Shown: positions 15,445 through 23,994, counted from the first letter of the stretch. The stretch: 64,000 nt of DNA from Nocardia aurantia (GCF_009604425.1 NZ_WEGI01000012.1:248001-312000); one strand, 5' to 3'. Notes: generated by a model not told the origin, from the sequence alone. Translations and numbers: made by a program.

Positions 15445-15945
15445 GTGACGAGCGTTTCGATGACCTTGGCGCAGTTTCTGGCCGGTCCGTCCACCCGGTT
15501 CGCGGCCGTCGCCGGGTCGCCGGACCATGGCCGCGCCCCGGCGCTGGGCGCGCTGGCGGTCGACGCGGGCCGGTTCAGCGGGGTGCGGTACCGGGTTCCG
15601 GACGGGTACGTCGCCCGGGAGTTGCGCGGCACCAGGATGCGCACGCTCGCAGGCGTTTTCGACGAGTTCGCGGCCGCCTTCCAATTCCCGTACTACTTCG
15701 GCGAGAACAAGGACGCCTTCGACGAATGTCTGCGTGATCTGGACGAATTCGTGGGTTCCGCCGCCGGATACGTGGCGCTGATCCGCGATTCGGGCGAGTT
15801 GCTCGCCGAGGAGCCGGGGGAGTTGCCCTGGTTCACCGCCGCCACCTCGGACGCCGCGGCCTACTGGTCCGGCAAGGACGCGGTCTATCGCGCGGTGTTG
15901 CAGGGTAGCTCGCCCGCGGCGGGCGCCGTGACCTTGACGGTGTGA
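15445..15945 (+). CDS. Barstar-family ribonuclease inhibitor
   Basis: A 166-residue cytoplasmic protein with a barstar-like domain in its second half: VFDEFAAAFQFPYYFGENKDAFDECLRDLDEF is the characteristic helix-loop-helix with Tyr-Phe-Gly-Glu-Asn and acidic residues that plug the barnase active site. The N-terminal 65 residues are an extra segment not present in the 90-residue Bacillus barstar but usual in actinobacterial homologues. GTG 15445 follows GGAAGG at 7-nt spacing. It lies 16 bp after the RNase gene in the same direction, fitting a toxin-inhibitor pair protecting the producer. Confidence 0.88.
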   Translation: MTSVSMTLAQFLAGPSTRFAAVAGSPDHGRAPALGALAVDAGRFSGVRYRVPDGYVARELRGTRMRTLAGVFDEFAAAFQFPYYFGENKDAFDECLRDLDEFVGSAAGYVALIRDSGELLAEEPGELPWFTAATSDAAAYWSGKDAVYRAVLQGSSPAAGAVTLTV

Positions 15946-16013
15946 CTGTGAGATACGTCAATCGACGGCCGATCCGCGCATAACCGAGGCCGGTCGCGGG
16001 GAGGATGGTGGCC

Positions 16014-16307
16014 GTGAGGCTGACGGTGACTCTCGATTCCGACGTCGTGGAACTGCTCGAGCAGGCCGCTCGCGCCGGCGGCCGATCGAAGAAGCACATC
16101 GTCAACGAGGCGTTGCGGCAGTTGCTCACCGGCATCGCCGCGCCGGTGCCGGAACCCGCGGAACCGGCGCCGCGGCCGGTGTTCGAGCCCCCGGCCCCGC
16201 GGGTCGCCGACCGCTCCGATCAGGACGCGCTCAACGCCGCGCTGGCGCACTATTTCGGGCTGCCCGCGCCGCCGCCGCGGCTGCATCTGATCAAGAGCGA
16301 GCGCTGA
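16014..16307 (+). CDS. Ribbon-helix-helix (CopG/Arc-type) small regulator, orphan
   Basis: A 97-residue protein with an RHH DNA-binding unit at its N-terminus (RLTVTLDSDVVELLEQAARAGGRSKKHIVNEALRQLL): one beta-strand followed by two helices. A Pro-rich linker and a short conserved-looking C-terminal helix (DQDALNAALAHYFGLP) follow. This looks like an antitoxin of a type II system, but no toxin gene is adjacent; the next gene is trpS. GTG 16014 is preferred because GGGAGG ends 9 nt before it; the ATG at 16005 abuts the ribosome site. Could be a stand-alone regulator. Confidence 0.7.
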   Translation: MRLTVTLDSDVVELLEQAARAGGRSKKHIVNEALRQLLTGIAAPVPEPAEPAPRPVFEPPAPRVADRSDQDALNAALAHYFGLPAPPPRLHLIKSER

Positions 16308-16353
16308 CCGGCACCCGGGAAAACCCGTTGCCGGGTCATGGGAAGATCGGGGC

Positions 16354-17379
16354 ATGTCCAGTCCTGCACCCACCGGCGAGCGCAAGCAGCGGGTCCTGTC
16401 CGGGATCCAGCCGACCAGTGATTCCTTCCACCTCGGCAACTATCTCGGCGCGCTCCAGTACTGGGTGACGTTGCAGGACGACTTCGACGCCCTCTACTTC
16501 ATCCCGGACATGCACGCCATCACGGTCCAGCACGATCCGAAGGCGTTGCGCGCCCGCACCAGGGTCTCCGCGGCCCAGTTGCTGGCGCTGGGTATCGACC
16601 CGAAGCGGTCCACGCTGTTCGTACAGAGTCAGGTCCCGGAGCACGCCGAACTCACCTGGGTGCTCAGCTGCCTGACCGGTTTCGGCGAGGCGAGCCGGAT
16701 GACGCAGTTCAAGGACAAGTCCGTGAAGCAGGGCGCGGACAACGCGACCGTCGGCCTGTTCACCTACCCGGTCCTGATGGCGGCCGACATCCTGCTCTAC
16801 CGCCCGCATGTGGTCCCGGTCGGCGAGGATCAGCGTCAGCACCTGGAGCTGACCCGGAACCTGGCCCAGCGGTTCAACACCCGGTACAAGAAGACCTTCG
16901 TGGTCCCGGAAGCGCACATCGTCTCCGGCACCGCCAAGATCTACGACCTGCAGGATCCGACCTCGAAGATGAGCAAGTCGGCGGCCAGCGACGCCGGCCT
17001 GCTCAGCCTGCTCGACGATCCGGCGGTGTCGGCGAAGAAGATCCGTTCCGCGGTGACCGACACCGAGCGCGAGATCCGCTACGACCCGGAGACCAAACCC
17101 GGGGTCAGCAATCTGCTGGTCATCCTGTCCGCGCTGACCGACACCCCGATCGTGACGCTGGAACAGGACTACACCGGCAAGGGGTACGGTGACCTCAAGA
17201 GCGACGTGGCCGATGCCCTGGTGGAGTTCGTGACGCCGTTTCAGGCGAAGGTACGAGGGTATCTGGCAGATCAGGGCGAACTCGATCGCATCCTCGCCGC
17301 CGGTGCGGAACGCGCGCGGGAGATCGCCGGCAACACCCTCGCGCAGGTGTACGACCGGGTGGGTTTCCTGGCTCGGTGA
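16354..17379 (+). CDS. trpS: Tryptophanyl-tRNA synthetase
   Basis: A 341-residue class I aminoacyl-tRNA synthetase charging tRNA-Trp. The ATP-binding signature is in QPTSDSFHLGNYLGAL (HIGH equivalent HLGN) and the second is KMSKS exactly (about residue 207). LTGFGEASRMTQFKDKS and VPVGEDQRQHLELTRNLA are diagnostic of bacterial TrpRS. Full length. ATG 16354 has GGGAAG upstream. It overlaps the YihY-type gene by GTGA, so both probably form one operon, as in M. tuberculosis. Confidence 0.96.
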   Translation: MSSPAPTGERKQRVLSGIQPTSDSFHLGNYLGALQYWVTLQDDFDALYFIPDMHAITVQHDPKALRARTRVSAAQLLALGIDPKRSTLFVQSQVPEHAELTWVLSCLTGFGEASRMTQFKDKSVKQGADNATVGLFTYPVLMAADILLYRPHVVPVGEDQRQHLELTRNLAQRFNTRYKKTFVVPEAHIVSGTAKIYDLQDPTSKMSKSAASDAGLLSLLDDPAVSAKKIRSAVTDTEREIRYDPETKPGVSNLLVILSALTDTPIVTLEQDYTGKGYGDLKSDVADALVEFVTPFQAKVRGYLADQGELDRILAAGAERAREIAGNTLAQVYDRVGFLAR

Positions 17380-18434
17380 CGCCGCTCCGCGGGGCCGAAG
17401 GTTTCCGGGAGGTCGGGTTGTTGAGCAGGCTCCGCGCGCGGGTCACGGCCCTCGTGCAGCAGCGGCCCTGGCTGGATCATGTGGTTCGCGCGGGTAACCG
17501 CTACCAGCGGCAACGCGCCGACTACTACGCGGCCGGTCTGACCTATTACACCGTGCTGGCGATGATCCCGCTGCTGATGGTCGGTTTCGCGGTGGCCGGT
17601 TTTGTGCTGTCGCGCAATCCGGATCTGCTCGCGGAGTTGCAGAGCCGGATCGTGCGGAACTTCCCGGGTTCGCTCGGCGGCCAGCTGAACGATGTCGTCG
17701 ACGAGGCGGTGCGATCCCGCACCAGCGTCGGCGTGCTGGGCCTGCTGGGCGCCGGCTACGCCGGGCTGGGCTGGATGGCGAATCTGCGGGCCGCCCTCGG
17801 TGAGTTGTGGGAACATCCTGTGCCGCTGGGCAATTGGTTCGGTTCCAAGTTCTCGGATCTGCTGGCGCTGCTGGGTCTCGGGGTGGCGAGCCTGCTCTCG
17901 GCCGGACTGTCCGCGCTGGCGGGCAGCGAACTGGGGCGGGACCTGCTGAGACTGGTCCGTCTCGACCACGCGCCCGGCGTGAACGTGCTGCTCACGGTCG
18001 CCTCGCTGCTGGCCGCGGTGCTGGCCTCCTGGGCGGTGTTCGCCTGGGTGATCGCCCGGCTGCCCCGGCAGCCGGTGCGGCTGGTCAGCGCGGTGGAGGC
18101 GGCGCTGATCGCGGCCGTCGCCTTCGAGATCTGGAAACAGATCGCGTCCTTCTATCTGAAGCGGGTGCTGACCAGCCCGGCCGGCGTCGCCTTCGGCCCG
18201 ATCATCGGCCTGATGCTGTTCGCCAACATCACCAGCCGGATCATCCTGTTCGCCACCGCGTGGGCGGCGACGGCGGCGGACGGCGCGCCCGAGCCGGCGT
18301 CCCCCGATCCGACTCCCGTGGTGATCTCGCCGCGGGTCCGCGCCGGCCTCACTCCGTCGGCCGGTGCGGCGCTGTTCGGCGCGGGCGCGGTGGTGGGTCT
18401 GCTGGCCCGATTGCCCCGCCGGGCATCGCGGTGA
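17376..18434 (+). CDS. YihY/BrkB-family inner membrane protein (YhjD type)
   Basis: A 352-residue polytopic protein with six predicted transmembrane helices (YYAAGLTYYTVLAMIPLLMV, VGVLGLLGAGYAGLGWMAN, LLALLGLGVASLLSAGLS, VLLTVASLLAAVLASWAVFAW, AALIAAVAFEIWKQIA, GPIIGLMLFANITSRIILF). The sequence ADYYAAGLTYYTVLAMIPL and the conserved GPIIGLMLFANITSRIILFATAW are typical of the YihY/virulence factor BrkB family (YhjD subgroup). Despite historical RNase BN naming it is a membrane protein of uncertain transport role. GTG 17376 overlaps the trpS stop; a TTG near 17418 is an alternative start. Confidence 0.88.
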   Translation: MTPLRGAEGFREVGLLSRLRARVTALVQQRPWLDHVVRAGNRYQRQRADYYAAGLTYYTVLAMIPLLMVGFAVAGFVLSRNPDLLAELQSRIVRNFPGSLGGQLNDVVDEAVRSRTSVGVLGLLGAGYAGLGWMANLRAALGELWEHPVPLGNWFGSKFSDLLALLGLGVASLLSAGLSALAGSELGRDLLRLVRLDHAPGVNVLLTVASLLAAVLASWAVFAWVIARLPRQPVRLVSAVEAALIAAVAFEIWKQIASFYLKRVLTSPAGVAFGPIIGLMLFANITSRIILFATAWAATAADGAPEPASPDPTPVVISPRVRAGLTPSAGAALFGAGAVVGLLARLPRRASR

Positions 18435-18486
18435 TCGCGGAGCCGTAATCGCTTCGCGCACTGTCACATAAGCGACATTCGGTGCA

Positions 18487-18515
18487 TTGCGAACGACCGA
18501 CCAGCACGGTAGCGT
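18487..18515 (+). promoter_or_regulatory. Promoter of the Pro-rich membrane protein gene
   Basis: TTGCGA (18487-18492) and TAGCGT (18510-18515) are 17 bp apart, close to the actinobacterial housekeeping consensus. The predicted 5' leader is about 56 nt. Confidence 0.6.
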
Positions 18516-18577
18516 TGCCGACTCGTGAGGCGACGGCAGCGAGCGCCGCGCCCACGACGAATCCAGCGAGGGGATCG

Positions 18578-19318
18578 ATGACAGTTCCATCCGGCTATCC
18601 GCCGTCGGGGTCCGGCGGGCCGCAGTGGCAACAGGTTCCGCAGTCGCCTGCCCAGGCGCCCACGGGCTACGCGCCACCACCGCAGCCGGGTTATCCGCAG
18701 GCCCCGCCGCCGCAAGGGGGCTATCCGGCCGCGCCGCCGCCGCGGCGATCGCCCAAGGTCGGCGCCTGGATCGCGCGAATCGTGGGCATTCTGGTCGTGA
18801 TCGGGATCGCGGTGGCCTGGGGCGTGCTGCGCGACCACGGCCACAGTGGCGACAAGTCGTACGACACGATGAACACCGCGAAGGTCGGCGACTGTGTCGC
18901 CTTGAGCGGCAGCACCTTCGACGTGAAGGTCGCGAAGATCTCCTGCGGCGATCCCGCCACCATGTACAAGGTCGGGGCGGTGTCCGACGGTTCGGGCGCC
19001 TGCCCCGGCCCGGACTACGAGTCGGTGACCACCTCCGGCGGCCACCGCAACACCAAGATCTGCCTGGAACTCAATGTGCAGCAAGGTGATTGCGTCAACA
19101 TCGACAAGTTGTCGGCGTCGTCGAAGAAGGTCGACTGCGCCACCGCGGCGGGCGCCGGCAGCTCGATCGGGACTGCGAACTACATCAAGATCGACCGCGT
19201 CATCGACGGCACCACCACCCGGACCGCCTGCGGTGCGGACTACACCGAGAACGACACGATCGTCTACCTCCAGCCCAACCCGCGCGTGTTGTGCCTGGTG
19301 AGCCCGGAAGACAACTGA
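18578..19318 (+). CDS. Pro-rich single-pass membrane protein with extracytoplasmic Cys-rich domain (LppU-like)
   Basis: A 246-residue protein. Residues 1-60 are Pro/Gly/Gln/Tyr-rich (GYPPSGSGGPQWQQ, YPQAPPPQGGYP), ending in basic RRSPKVG. A single transmembrane helix follows (about 65-85, IARIVGILVVIGIAVAWGVL), then an outside domain of about 160 residues with paired cysteines (KVGDCVALSG, KISCGDP, GACPGPDYESVTT, GDCVN, VDCATAA, TACGADY, RVLCLV). The repeated KVGDCV...V.C layout matches the LppU/SCO3897-type small surface domains of actinobacteria, function unknown. ATG 18578 follows AGCGAGGGG. A hairpin terminator lies just downstream, so it is monocistronic. Confidence 0.75.
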   Translation: MTVPSGYPPSGSGGPQWQQVPQSPAQAPTGYAPPPQPGYPQAPPPQGGYPAAPPPRRSPKVGAWIARIVGILVVIGIAVAWGVLRDHGHSGDKSYDTMNTAKVGDCVALSGSTFDVKVAKISCGDPATMYKVGAVSDGSGACPGPDYESVTTSGGHRNTKICLELNVQQGDCVNIDKLSASSKKVDCATAAGAGSSIGTANYIKIDRVIDGTTTRTACGADYTENDTIVYLQPNPRVLCLVSPEDN

Positions 19319-19324
19319 TCGACG

Positions 19325-19370
19325 CGGACGGCCGCCGCGCTCCGGAAATCCGGGGCACGGCGGCCGTCCG
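19325..19370. terminator. Hairpin terminator
   Basis: CGGACGGCCGCC (19325-19336) and GGCGGCCGTCCG (19359-19370) form a perfect 12-bp stem, 6 bp after the stop of the Pro-rich protein gene. The 186 bp from here to the end of dacB holds no gene I can support. Confidence 0.75.
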
Positions 19371-19556
19371 GCTGTGCACCCACGGAATCGCAAGGGGCAG
19401 CAGCGATTCCGTCCCGGTCCGGATCCTGGATGAACGGCCCGGCGGTTTCGACGCCGGGCGCGGCAACCAGGCGCCCGGCGCTCCTCCACTCCATCATCGC
19501 CGCGGCCGCGGCGCGAGATTTCGGATCAGCGCGATCCGATCGCGGCGCGGGTGGCG

Positions 19557-20873
19557 TCAGCGCCGGCGACGCCCCCGGCCCGACACCCACCACGCCGCGA
19601 TCACCAGGCCCAGCGCCACCAGGATCCCGCCCGCCAGGATGTAGGTGGGCAGATCGTCGTGGGTCGGCGTGTCCTCGTCGCCGGGCTGGTCGGAGTCGTG
19701 CGGCGGCGGCGAGGCCAGCGTCACGCTCGGGTTGGCGCTCCCGGACCGGCTGCTGTCCGGCAGCGATCCGACGTAGGCGTCCGGCGGAAAGGCGAAGGCC
19801 CATTCCAGCAGGCGGGCGGCCTGTTCCGGCGGCCGGATCGGCAGCACGTCGGCCTTCAGCAGCGTGATGACCAGGCGGCGGCCGCCACGCTCGGCGGCGT
19901 TGACGAAGGTCTGCCGCGCGTCGTCGGTGAAGCCGGTCTTGCCGCCCAGATCGCCGTCGAAGTCGTAGAGCAGCCGGTTGTCGTTGGCGATGACGAAGCC
20001 GGGATGGTCCTTGTCGCCCGGGATCTTCGGGTCGGCCGGGAAGCCGGGGAAGTCGGCCTGCTCGGTGTGGATCAGCTCGGCGAAGGTCGGGATGGTCATC
20101 GCCTCGCGGAAGATCGTCGCCAGATCGTACGGCGAGGTACTCATCCCCGGGCCGTCCAGGCCCGCGGGGGTGGCAGGGCGGGTGTCCATGGCGTGCAGCC
20201 GCTCGGCCTCGGCGCGCATCTTCGCCACCGTGGCGTCCACGCCGCCGAGTTGCATCGCGATGGCGTGCGCGGCGTCGTTGCCGGAGCACATGATCAGCGC
20301 CTGCATCAGCTGCTTGTTGGTGTAGCGGCCGCCGGGCCCGATGCCGACTCGGGTGCCCTCCGCGTTCGCGTCCTCCTGGGTGCCGGTCACCACCTTGGTC
20401 AGGTCCAGGCTGCGCAGCGCGACGATCGCGAGCAGCGTCTTGATCGTGGAGGCGGGCCGGTACCGGCCGTGCGGGTCCTTGGCGGCCAGCACCCGGCCGC
20501 TGTTCAGGTCGGCGATCACCCAGCCGGTGGCGGAGATCTCGGCGGGCACCGGCGGCACGCCGGGCGGCAGCACCACACCGCACTGGCCCAGCTTGGGACC
20601 GCCGATCGGCGGCGACGGCACCGGCAGCGGGGTCGGGGCCGGATCACCGGGCGCGGGCACCTCGGAGGTGTCGATCGGCGGGGGTGGCGACACCTTGTTC
20701 GGGCAGTCGTCCGTGTTCGGCGTGGTGAACGGCGGGGTGGCCGCCGGCTGTGCCCCGGCCACCGCGACATCGAGGCCGGTCCCGGCCGTGCCGCAGAAGA
20801 TGCCGGCGACCAGTGTCGCGGCGGCGAGCGTGCGTAGTCGGCGGGGGCGGCGCCGAGGGGTGCGGGTGCTCAT
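19557..20873 (-). CDS. dacB: D-alanyl-D-alanine carboxypeptidase (DacB1-like, PBP5 type)
   Basis: A 438-residue low-molecular-weight penicillin-binding protein that removes the terminal D-Ala from peptidoglycan pentapeptides. The N-terminus is very basic followed by a signal peptide (LAAATLVAGIFCGTAG, ending AGA). A Pro-rich segment (about 60-110) precedes the S11 peptidase domain with SxxK (Ser142-Thr-Ile-Lys145), SxN (Ser197-Gly-Asn199) and KTG (Lys312-Thr-Gly314). A C-terminal transmembrane helix (YILAGGILVALGLVIAAWWV) with a basic end anchors it. ATG 20873 is chosen because the signal sequence starts there. It is divergent from the second MFS operon; 114 bp separate the starts. Confidence 0.93.
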   Translation of the reverse strand: MSTRTPRRRPRRLRTLAAATLVAGIFCGTAGTGLDVAVAGAQPAATPPFTTPNTDDCPNKVSPPPPIDTSEVPAPGDPAPTPLPVPSPPIGGPKLGQCGVVLPPGVPPVPAEISATGWVIADLNSGRVLAAKDPHGRYRPASTIKTLLAIVALRSLDLTKVVTGTQEDANAEGTRVGIGPGGRYTNKQLMQALIMCSGNDAAHAIAMQLGGVDATVAKMRAEAERLHAMDTRPATPAGLDGPGMSTSPYDLATIFREAMTIPTFAELIHTEQADFPGFPADPKIPGDKDHPGFVIANDNRLLYDFDGDLGGKTGFTDDARQTFVNAAERGGRRLVITLLKADVLPIRPPEQAARLLEWAFAFPPDAYVGSLPDSSRSGSANPSVTLASPPPHDSDQPGDEDTPTHDDLPTYILAGGILVALGLVIAAWWVSGRGRRRR

Positions 20874-20921
20874 CGCCTTGGAGCTTAAAGCGCGGGCCGC
20901 CACGCCGCTGTCCCGCATTGA

Positions 20922-20949
20922 TTGACACGCCGCCGGTTGACAGTAAATG
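20922..20949 (+). promoter_or_regulatory. Candidate promoter of second MFS-TetR operon
   Basis: Two TTGACA hexamers (20922-20927 and 20937-20942) lie 15 bp apart in an AT-rich patch. The first has TAAATG 16 bp downstream. A small hairpin, CTCTT/AAGAG (about 20963-20976), overlaps the region before the ribosome site. Confidence 0.4.
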
Positions 20950-20987
20950 CAAAACGAGAGACTCTTCCATATAAGAGAAGCATCCAA

Positions 20988-22511
20988 ATGATTGGAACTA
21001 GCATGAAGATGCCGAGCCCTCGCTGGCTGGCCCTCGGAGCCCTGGCGCTGGCCATGCTCACCATCGGCCTCGACACCACGGTGCTGACCGTGGCGCTCCC
21101 CACCATGGCCCTCGACCTGAACGCGAATACCGCTGCGCTGCAATGGTTCACCGCCGCCTACACGCTGGCGCTGGCCGCGCTGATGATCCCGGCGGGCGCG
21201 CTCGGCGACCGCTACGGCCGCAAGCGTTTCCTGTTGTTCGCGCTGGCGTTGTTCGGCGTCGCCTCCGCCGCCTGCGCGCTGTCCACCACCGCCGCCGAGC
21301 TGATCGCCGCGCGCGCGGTGCTCGGCGTGGCCGCCGCGGCGATGATGCCGCTGTCGATGTCGGTGCTGCCCAGCATGTTTCCCGAACCGGCGGAACGGCA
21401 ACGGGCGCTGACCATCTGGGTCACCTCGACCGCCATCGGGCTGCCGCTGGGCCCGATCGTGGGCGGCTATCTGCTGCGCGACTTCTGGTGGGGCTCGGTG
21501 TTCCTGATCAATGTGCCGCTGGTGATCATCGGCCTGGCCGCGGTGGCCGCGCTGGTGCCGGAATCGCGCAGCGCGCAGGCCTTCCGCATCGATCTGGTCG
21601 GCGTGGTCCTGTCGGTGATCGGGATGACCGGGCTCACCTACGGCTTCATCCGGCTCGGCCAGGGCTGGGGCGACGGGCTCGGCTGGGGCGTGGTCGCCGC
21701 CGGGGTGGCGGTGCTGGCCGGATTCGTGGCGTGGCAGCGCCGCACCGAGCATCCGCTGATCGACCTCGGACTCTTCCGCAATCGCGGATTCGCTTGGGGC
21801 ACAGTCCATATGATCGTCATCAACTTCGCGATGTTCGGGCTGTTCTTCACCGTGCCGCAGTACTTCCAGGCGGTGCTCGGTGTCGACTCGCTGGGCAGCG
21901 GCCTGCGTCTGCTGCCGTTGATCGCGGGCCTGCTGGTCGGCACCCGCGTCACGGACCGGCTGCTGCCCCGGCTCGGGCTGCGGGGGGTGCTGCCCCTGGG
22001 CTTCGCGATCCTGGCCGCGGGCCTGGCGCTCGGCGCGCTGACCAGCGCCGGTACCGGCTACGGGTACACGGCGGTCTGGATCACGCTGCTCGGCGCGGGC
22101 ATGGGCCTGGTGATGCCCGCCGCGATGGGCATGGCGATGGGTGAACTGGACGCCCAGCGCGCCGGCACCGGTTCGGCCCTGCTGCAGGCGCTGCGGCAGG
22201 CCGGCGGCACGATCGGCGTCGCCATCCTGGGCACCGTGCTGGCCACCCATTATCGCTCCGGCCTGGGCGATGACGATCGTGCCCCGATCTCCGACGGCGT
22301 CAACGCCGGTGTCGCGGTCGCGCGGAAGTTGTCCGACGCCGCCCTGCTGGACCAGGTCCGGACGGCCTTCGTGGACAGCATGGACCTGATGCTCTGGGTC
22401 TGCGCGGCCCTCTGCGTCGCCGGTGCGATCCTGGCCGCCGTCTTCACCCGATCGCCGAAGCCCGCCGCCGGGCAGCCGGTGGATGCGGGAGAATCGGTCC
22501 ATGTCGGCTGA
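20988..22511 (+). CDS. Second DHA2-family MFS efflux transporter
   Basis: A 507-residue 14-helix MFS drug:proton antiporter. Helix 1 carries the D1-type motif (LDTTVLTVALPTMALDLN), loop 2-3 carries GALGDRYGRKRF (motif A), and the remainder matches the EmrB/QacA group (IGLPLGPIVGGYLL as motif C, GTGSALLQALRQAGGTIGVAILG). Two ATGs are possible: 20988 has AGAGAAG 7 nt upstream and is preferred; 21003 is the next. The last 11 bp overlap the TetR gene downstream, an operon arrangement different from the divergent pair at 8679-10972. Substrate unknown. Confidence 0.92.
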   Translation: MIGTSMKMPSPRWLALGALALAMLTIGLDTTVLTVALPTMALDLNANTAALQWFTAAYTLALAALMIPAGALGDRYGRKRFLLFALALFGVASAACALSTTAAELIAARAVLGVAAAAMMPLSMSVLPSMFPEPAERQRALTIWVTSTAIGLPLGPIVGGYLLRDFWWGSVFLINVPLVIIGLAAVAALVPESRSAQAFRIDLVGVVLSVIGMTGLTYGFIRLGQGWGDGLGWGVVAAGVAVLAGFVAWQRRTEHPLIDLGLFRNRGFAWGTVHMIVINFAMFGLFFTVPQYFQAVLGVDSLGSGLRLLPLIAGLLVGTRVTDRLLPRLGLRGVLPLGFAILAAGLALGALTSAGTGYGYTAVWITLLGAGMGLVMPAAMGMAMGELDAQRAGTGSALLQALRQAGGTIGVAILGTVLATHYRSGLGDDDRAPISDGVNAGVAVARKLSDAALLDQVRTAFVDSMDLMLWVCAALCVAGAILAAVFTRSPKPAAGQPVDAGESVHVG

Positions 22512-23115
22512 CTCGAAGGCAGCGCCTCCGCAGGCTCATCCCGGTCCGTCCGGGATGAGCCTGCGGGAACGCAAGAAGGAACGGACCCGCCGGACCATCC
22601 GCATGGAGGCGTTCCGGTTGTTCCGGGAGCGGGGCTACGCGGAAACCACGGTCGAGCAGATCGCCGCCGCGTCCGATATCTCGCCGAGCACGTTCTTCCG
22701 GTACTTCCCGTCCAAGGAACAGGTGGTCCTGGTCGACGACCTCGACCCGATCCTGATCCGCGCGCTGGAGGAACAACCGCTGGACCTGTCCCCGCTGGAG
22801 GCGTTCAAACGCGCCGCGACCGCCATCTATCACTCGCTGAACGCCGAGGAGTTCGCCTTCGAACAGGAACGGGTGCGGCTGGTCTACGGCGTCCCCGAGC
22901 TGCGCGGCGCGATGATCTACGAACTCGATCGCACTCGCGAGTTGATGGCCGGGCTGGTGGCCCGCCGCACCGGCCGGTCCGCCGATTCGCTCGAGGTCCA
23001 AGCGTTCTCGGGCGCGGTGATCGGCGCGCTGACGATCGTGACCGACGGCGGCGAACTCGACCTCGATCGCATGGTCGCGATCCTGGAGTTCCTCCAGGCG
23101 GGGATGCCGCTCTAG
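22501..23115 (+). CDS. TetR-family regulator in MFS operon
   Basis: A 204-residue TetR regulator with DNA-binding domain at about residues 20-65 (LRERKKERTRRTIRMEAFRLF, TTVEQIAAASDISPSTFFRYFPSKEQVV) and an all-helical C-terminal domain. It begins inside the MFS gene (11-bp overlap) after GGGAGA, so both are co-transcribed, and the protein probably autoregulates the operon. Its N-terminal half is strikingly like the TetR at 8679-9338, indicating a duplicated efflux-control cassette. It ends 3 bp before the convergent hydroxylase gene. Confidence 0.9.
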   Translation: MSADSKAAPPQAHPGPSGMSLRERKKERTRRTIRMEAFRLFRERGYAETTVEQIAAASDISPSTFFRYFPSKEQVVLVDDLDPILIRALEEQPLDLSPLEAFKRAATAIYHSLNAEEFAFEQERVRLVYGVPELRGAMIYELDRTRELMAGLVARRTGRSADSLEVQAFSGAVIGALTIVTDGGELDLDRMVAILEFLQAGMPL

Positions 23116-23118
23116 CGG

Positions 23119-23994
23119 TCAGTGCGCGACGGCCGGCACGGAATCGTCGGTCATCGCCGCGAAGAACCCGCCCACCACGTCCTCGAGCTCGGCGATCGAT
23201 TCCGCGCAGTACAGCACCGGCTGATAGTGCGTGATGTCGTACACCGCGGTGCCCATCTCCGCGATGTTCAGCGGCCGCAGCTCGGCGCGCCGGAACTCCC
23301 CGATCTCGCCGTACGAGGACAGCAGCCCGGCGCCGTAGCACCGCACCTCGCCGTGCTCGCGGACGACGCCGAACTCCATCGAGAACCAGAACACGTTGGC
23401 CAGGAAGTGCAGTGCCGCGTCGGTGCGCAGCCGCGCGACCGCCGCACCCACCTCGGCGTAGATCGCCGCGAACCGCGGGCTCGCCAATTGACCGGCGTGC
23501 CCGATGATCTCGTGGATCGCGTCCGGTTCGGGCGTGTAGAGCGGGGCCGAATGATGGCGAATGTACTGGGTGGAGTGAAAGATCCGATCCACGAACGAGC
23601 CGAAGAACTCGCGCAGCGGCACCAATCCCGCCGCCGGCACGTACCGGAACCCGCTCAGCGGCATCAACGCCGCCGACACCTCGTCCAGTTGCGGGATCCG
23701 ATCGGACGGCAGCCGTAGCCGCGCCTCGTGGGCCAGCACCTCGGTGGCCGCGTAGCGCGCGTGCTTACGCCGCAACTCGGCGGAGACAATCCGCCAGACC
23801 TCGTGCTCCTCGTCGGTGTAGTCGATGCGGGGCAGCGAACGCCCAGGACGGTAGTCGAGCGCCAGGGCGGCGATGGCGTCGCGGCGGGCCCGGTACTCCG
23901 GGTCACGCACGCCGGGATGCTCGTCGCTCAGGTGCACCCGCACACCGTCGGTACCCGTGGTGACCGGCGAGTACAACTGCGCCTCCTCGAACAT
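23119..23994 (-). CDS. phhA: Phenylalanine 4-monooxygenase-like aromatic amino acid hydroxylase
   Basis: A 291-residue single-domain pterin-dependent hydroxylase, the size of bacterial PhhA and lacking the regulatory ACT domain of animal enzymes. The non-haem iron site is visible: DAIHEIIGHAGQLASPRFAAIYAEVG provides the two His and downstream Glu. FRYVPAAGLVPLREFFGSFVDRIFHSTQYIRHHSAPLYTPEPD is the conserved pterin/substrate region, and WFSMEFGVV with YGAGLLSSYGEI completes the core. It should convert phenylalanine to tyrosine (or a related aromatic) with tetrahydrobiopterin and oxygen. ATG 23994 lacks an obvious ribosome site. No pterin carbinolamine dehydratase gene is adjacent. Confidence 0.9.
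   Translation of the reverse strand: MFEEAQLYSPVTTGTDGVRVHLSDEHPGVRDPEYRARRDAIAALALDYRPGRSLPRIDYTDEEHEVWRIVSAELRRKHARYAATEVLAHEARLRLPSDRIPQLDEVSAALMPLSGFRYVPAAGLVPLREFFGSFVDRIFHSTQYIRHHSAPLYTPEPDAIHEIIGHAGQLASPRFAAIYAEVGAAVARLRTDAALHFLANVFWFSMEFGVVREHGEVRCYGAGLLSSYGEIGEFRRAELRPLNIAEMGTAVYDITHYQPVLYCAESIAELEDVVGGFFAAMTDDSVPAVAH

Noticed and set aside
16014..16307. RHH gene as the antitoxin partner of the barstar/barnase pair
   Set aside because: The barnase has its own inhibitor barstar; RHH proteins do not neutralise barnase-family RNases, and the gene has its own ribosome site.
19557..22502. A 981-codon minus-strand frame joining dacB with the antisense of the MFS gene
   Set aside because: Only the part from 20873 down encodes DacB; the rest is antisense to the MFS transporter and lacks a domain.
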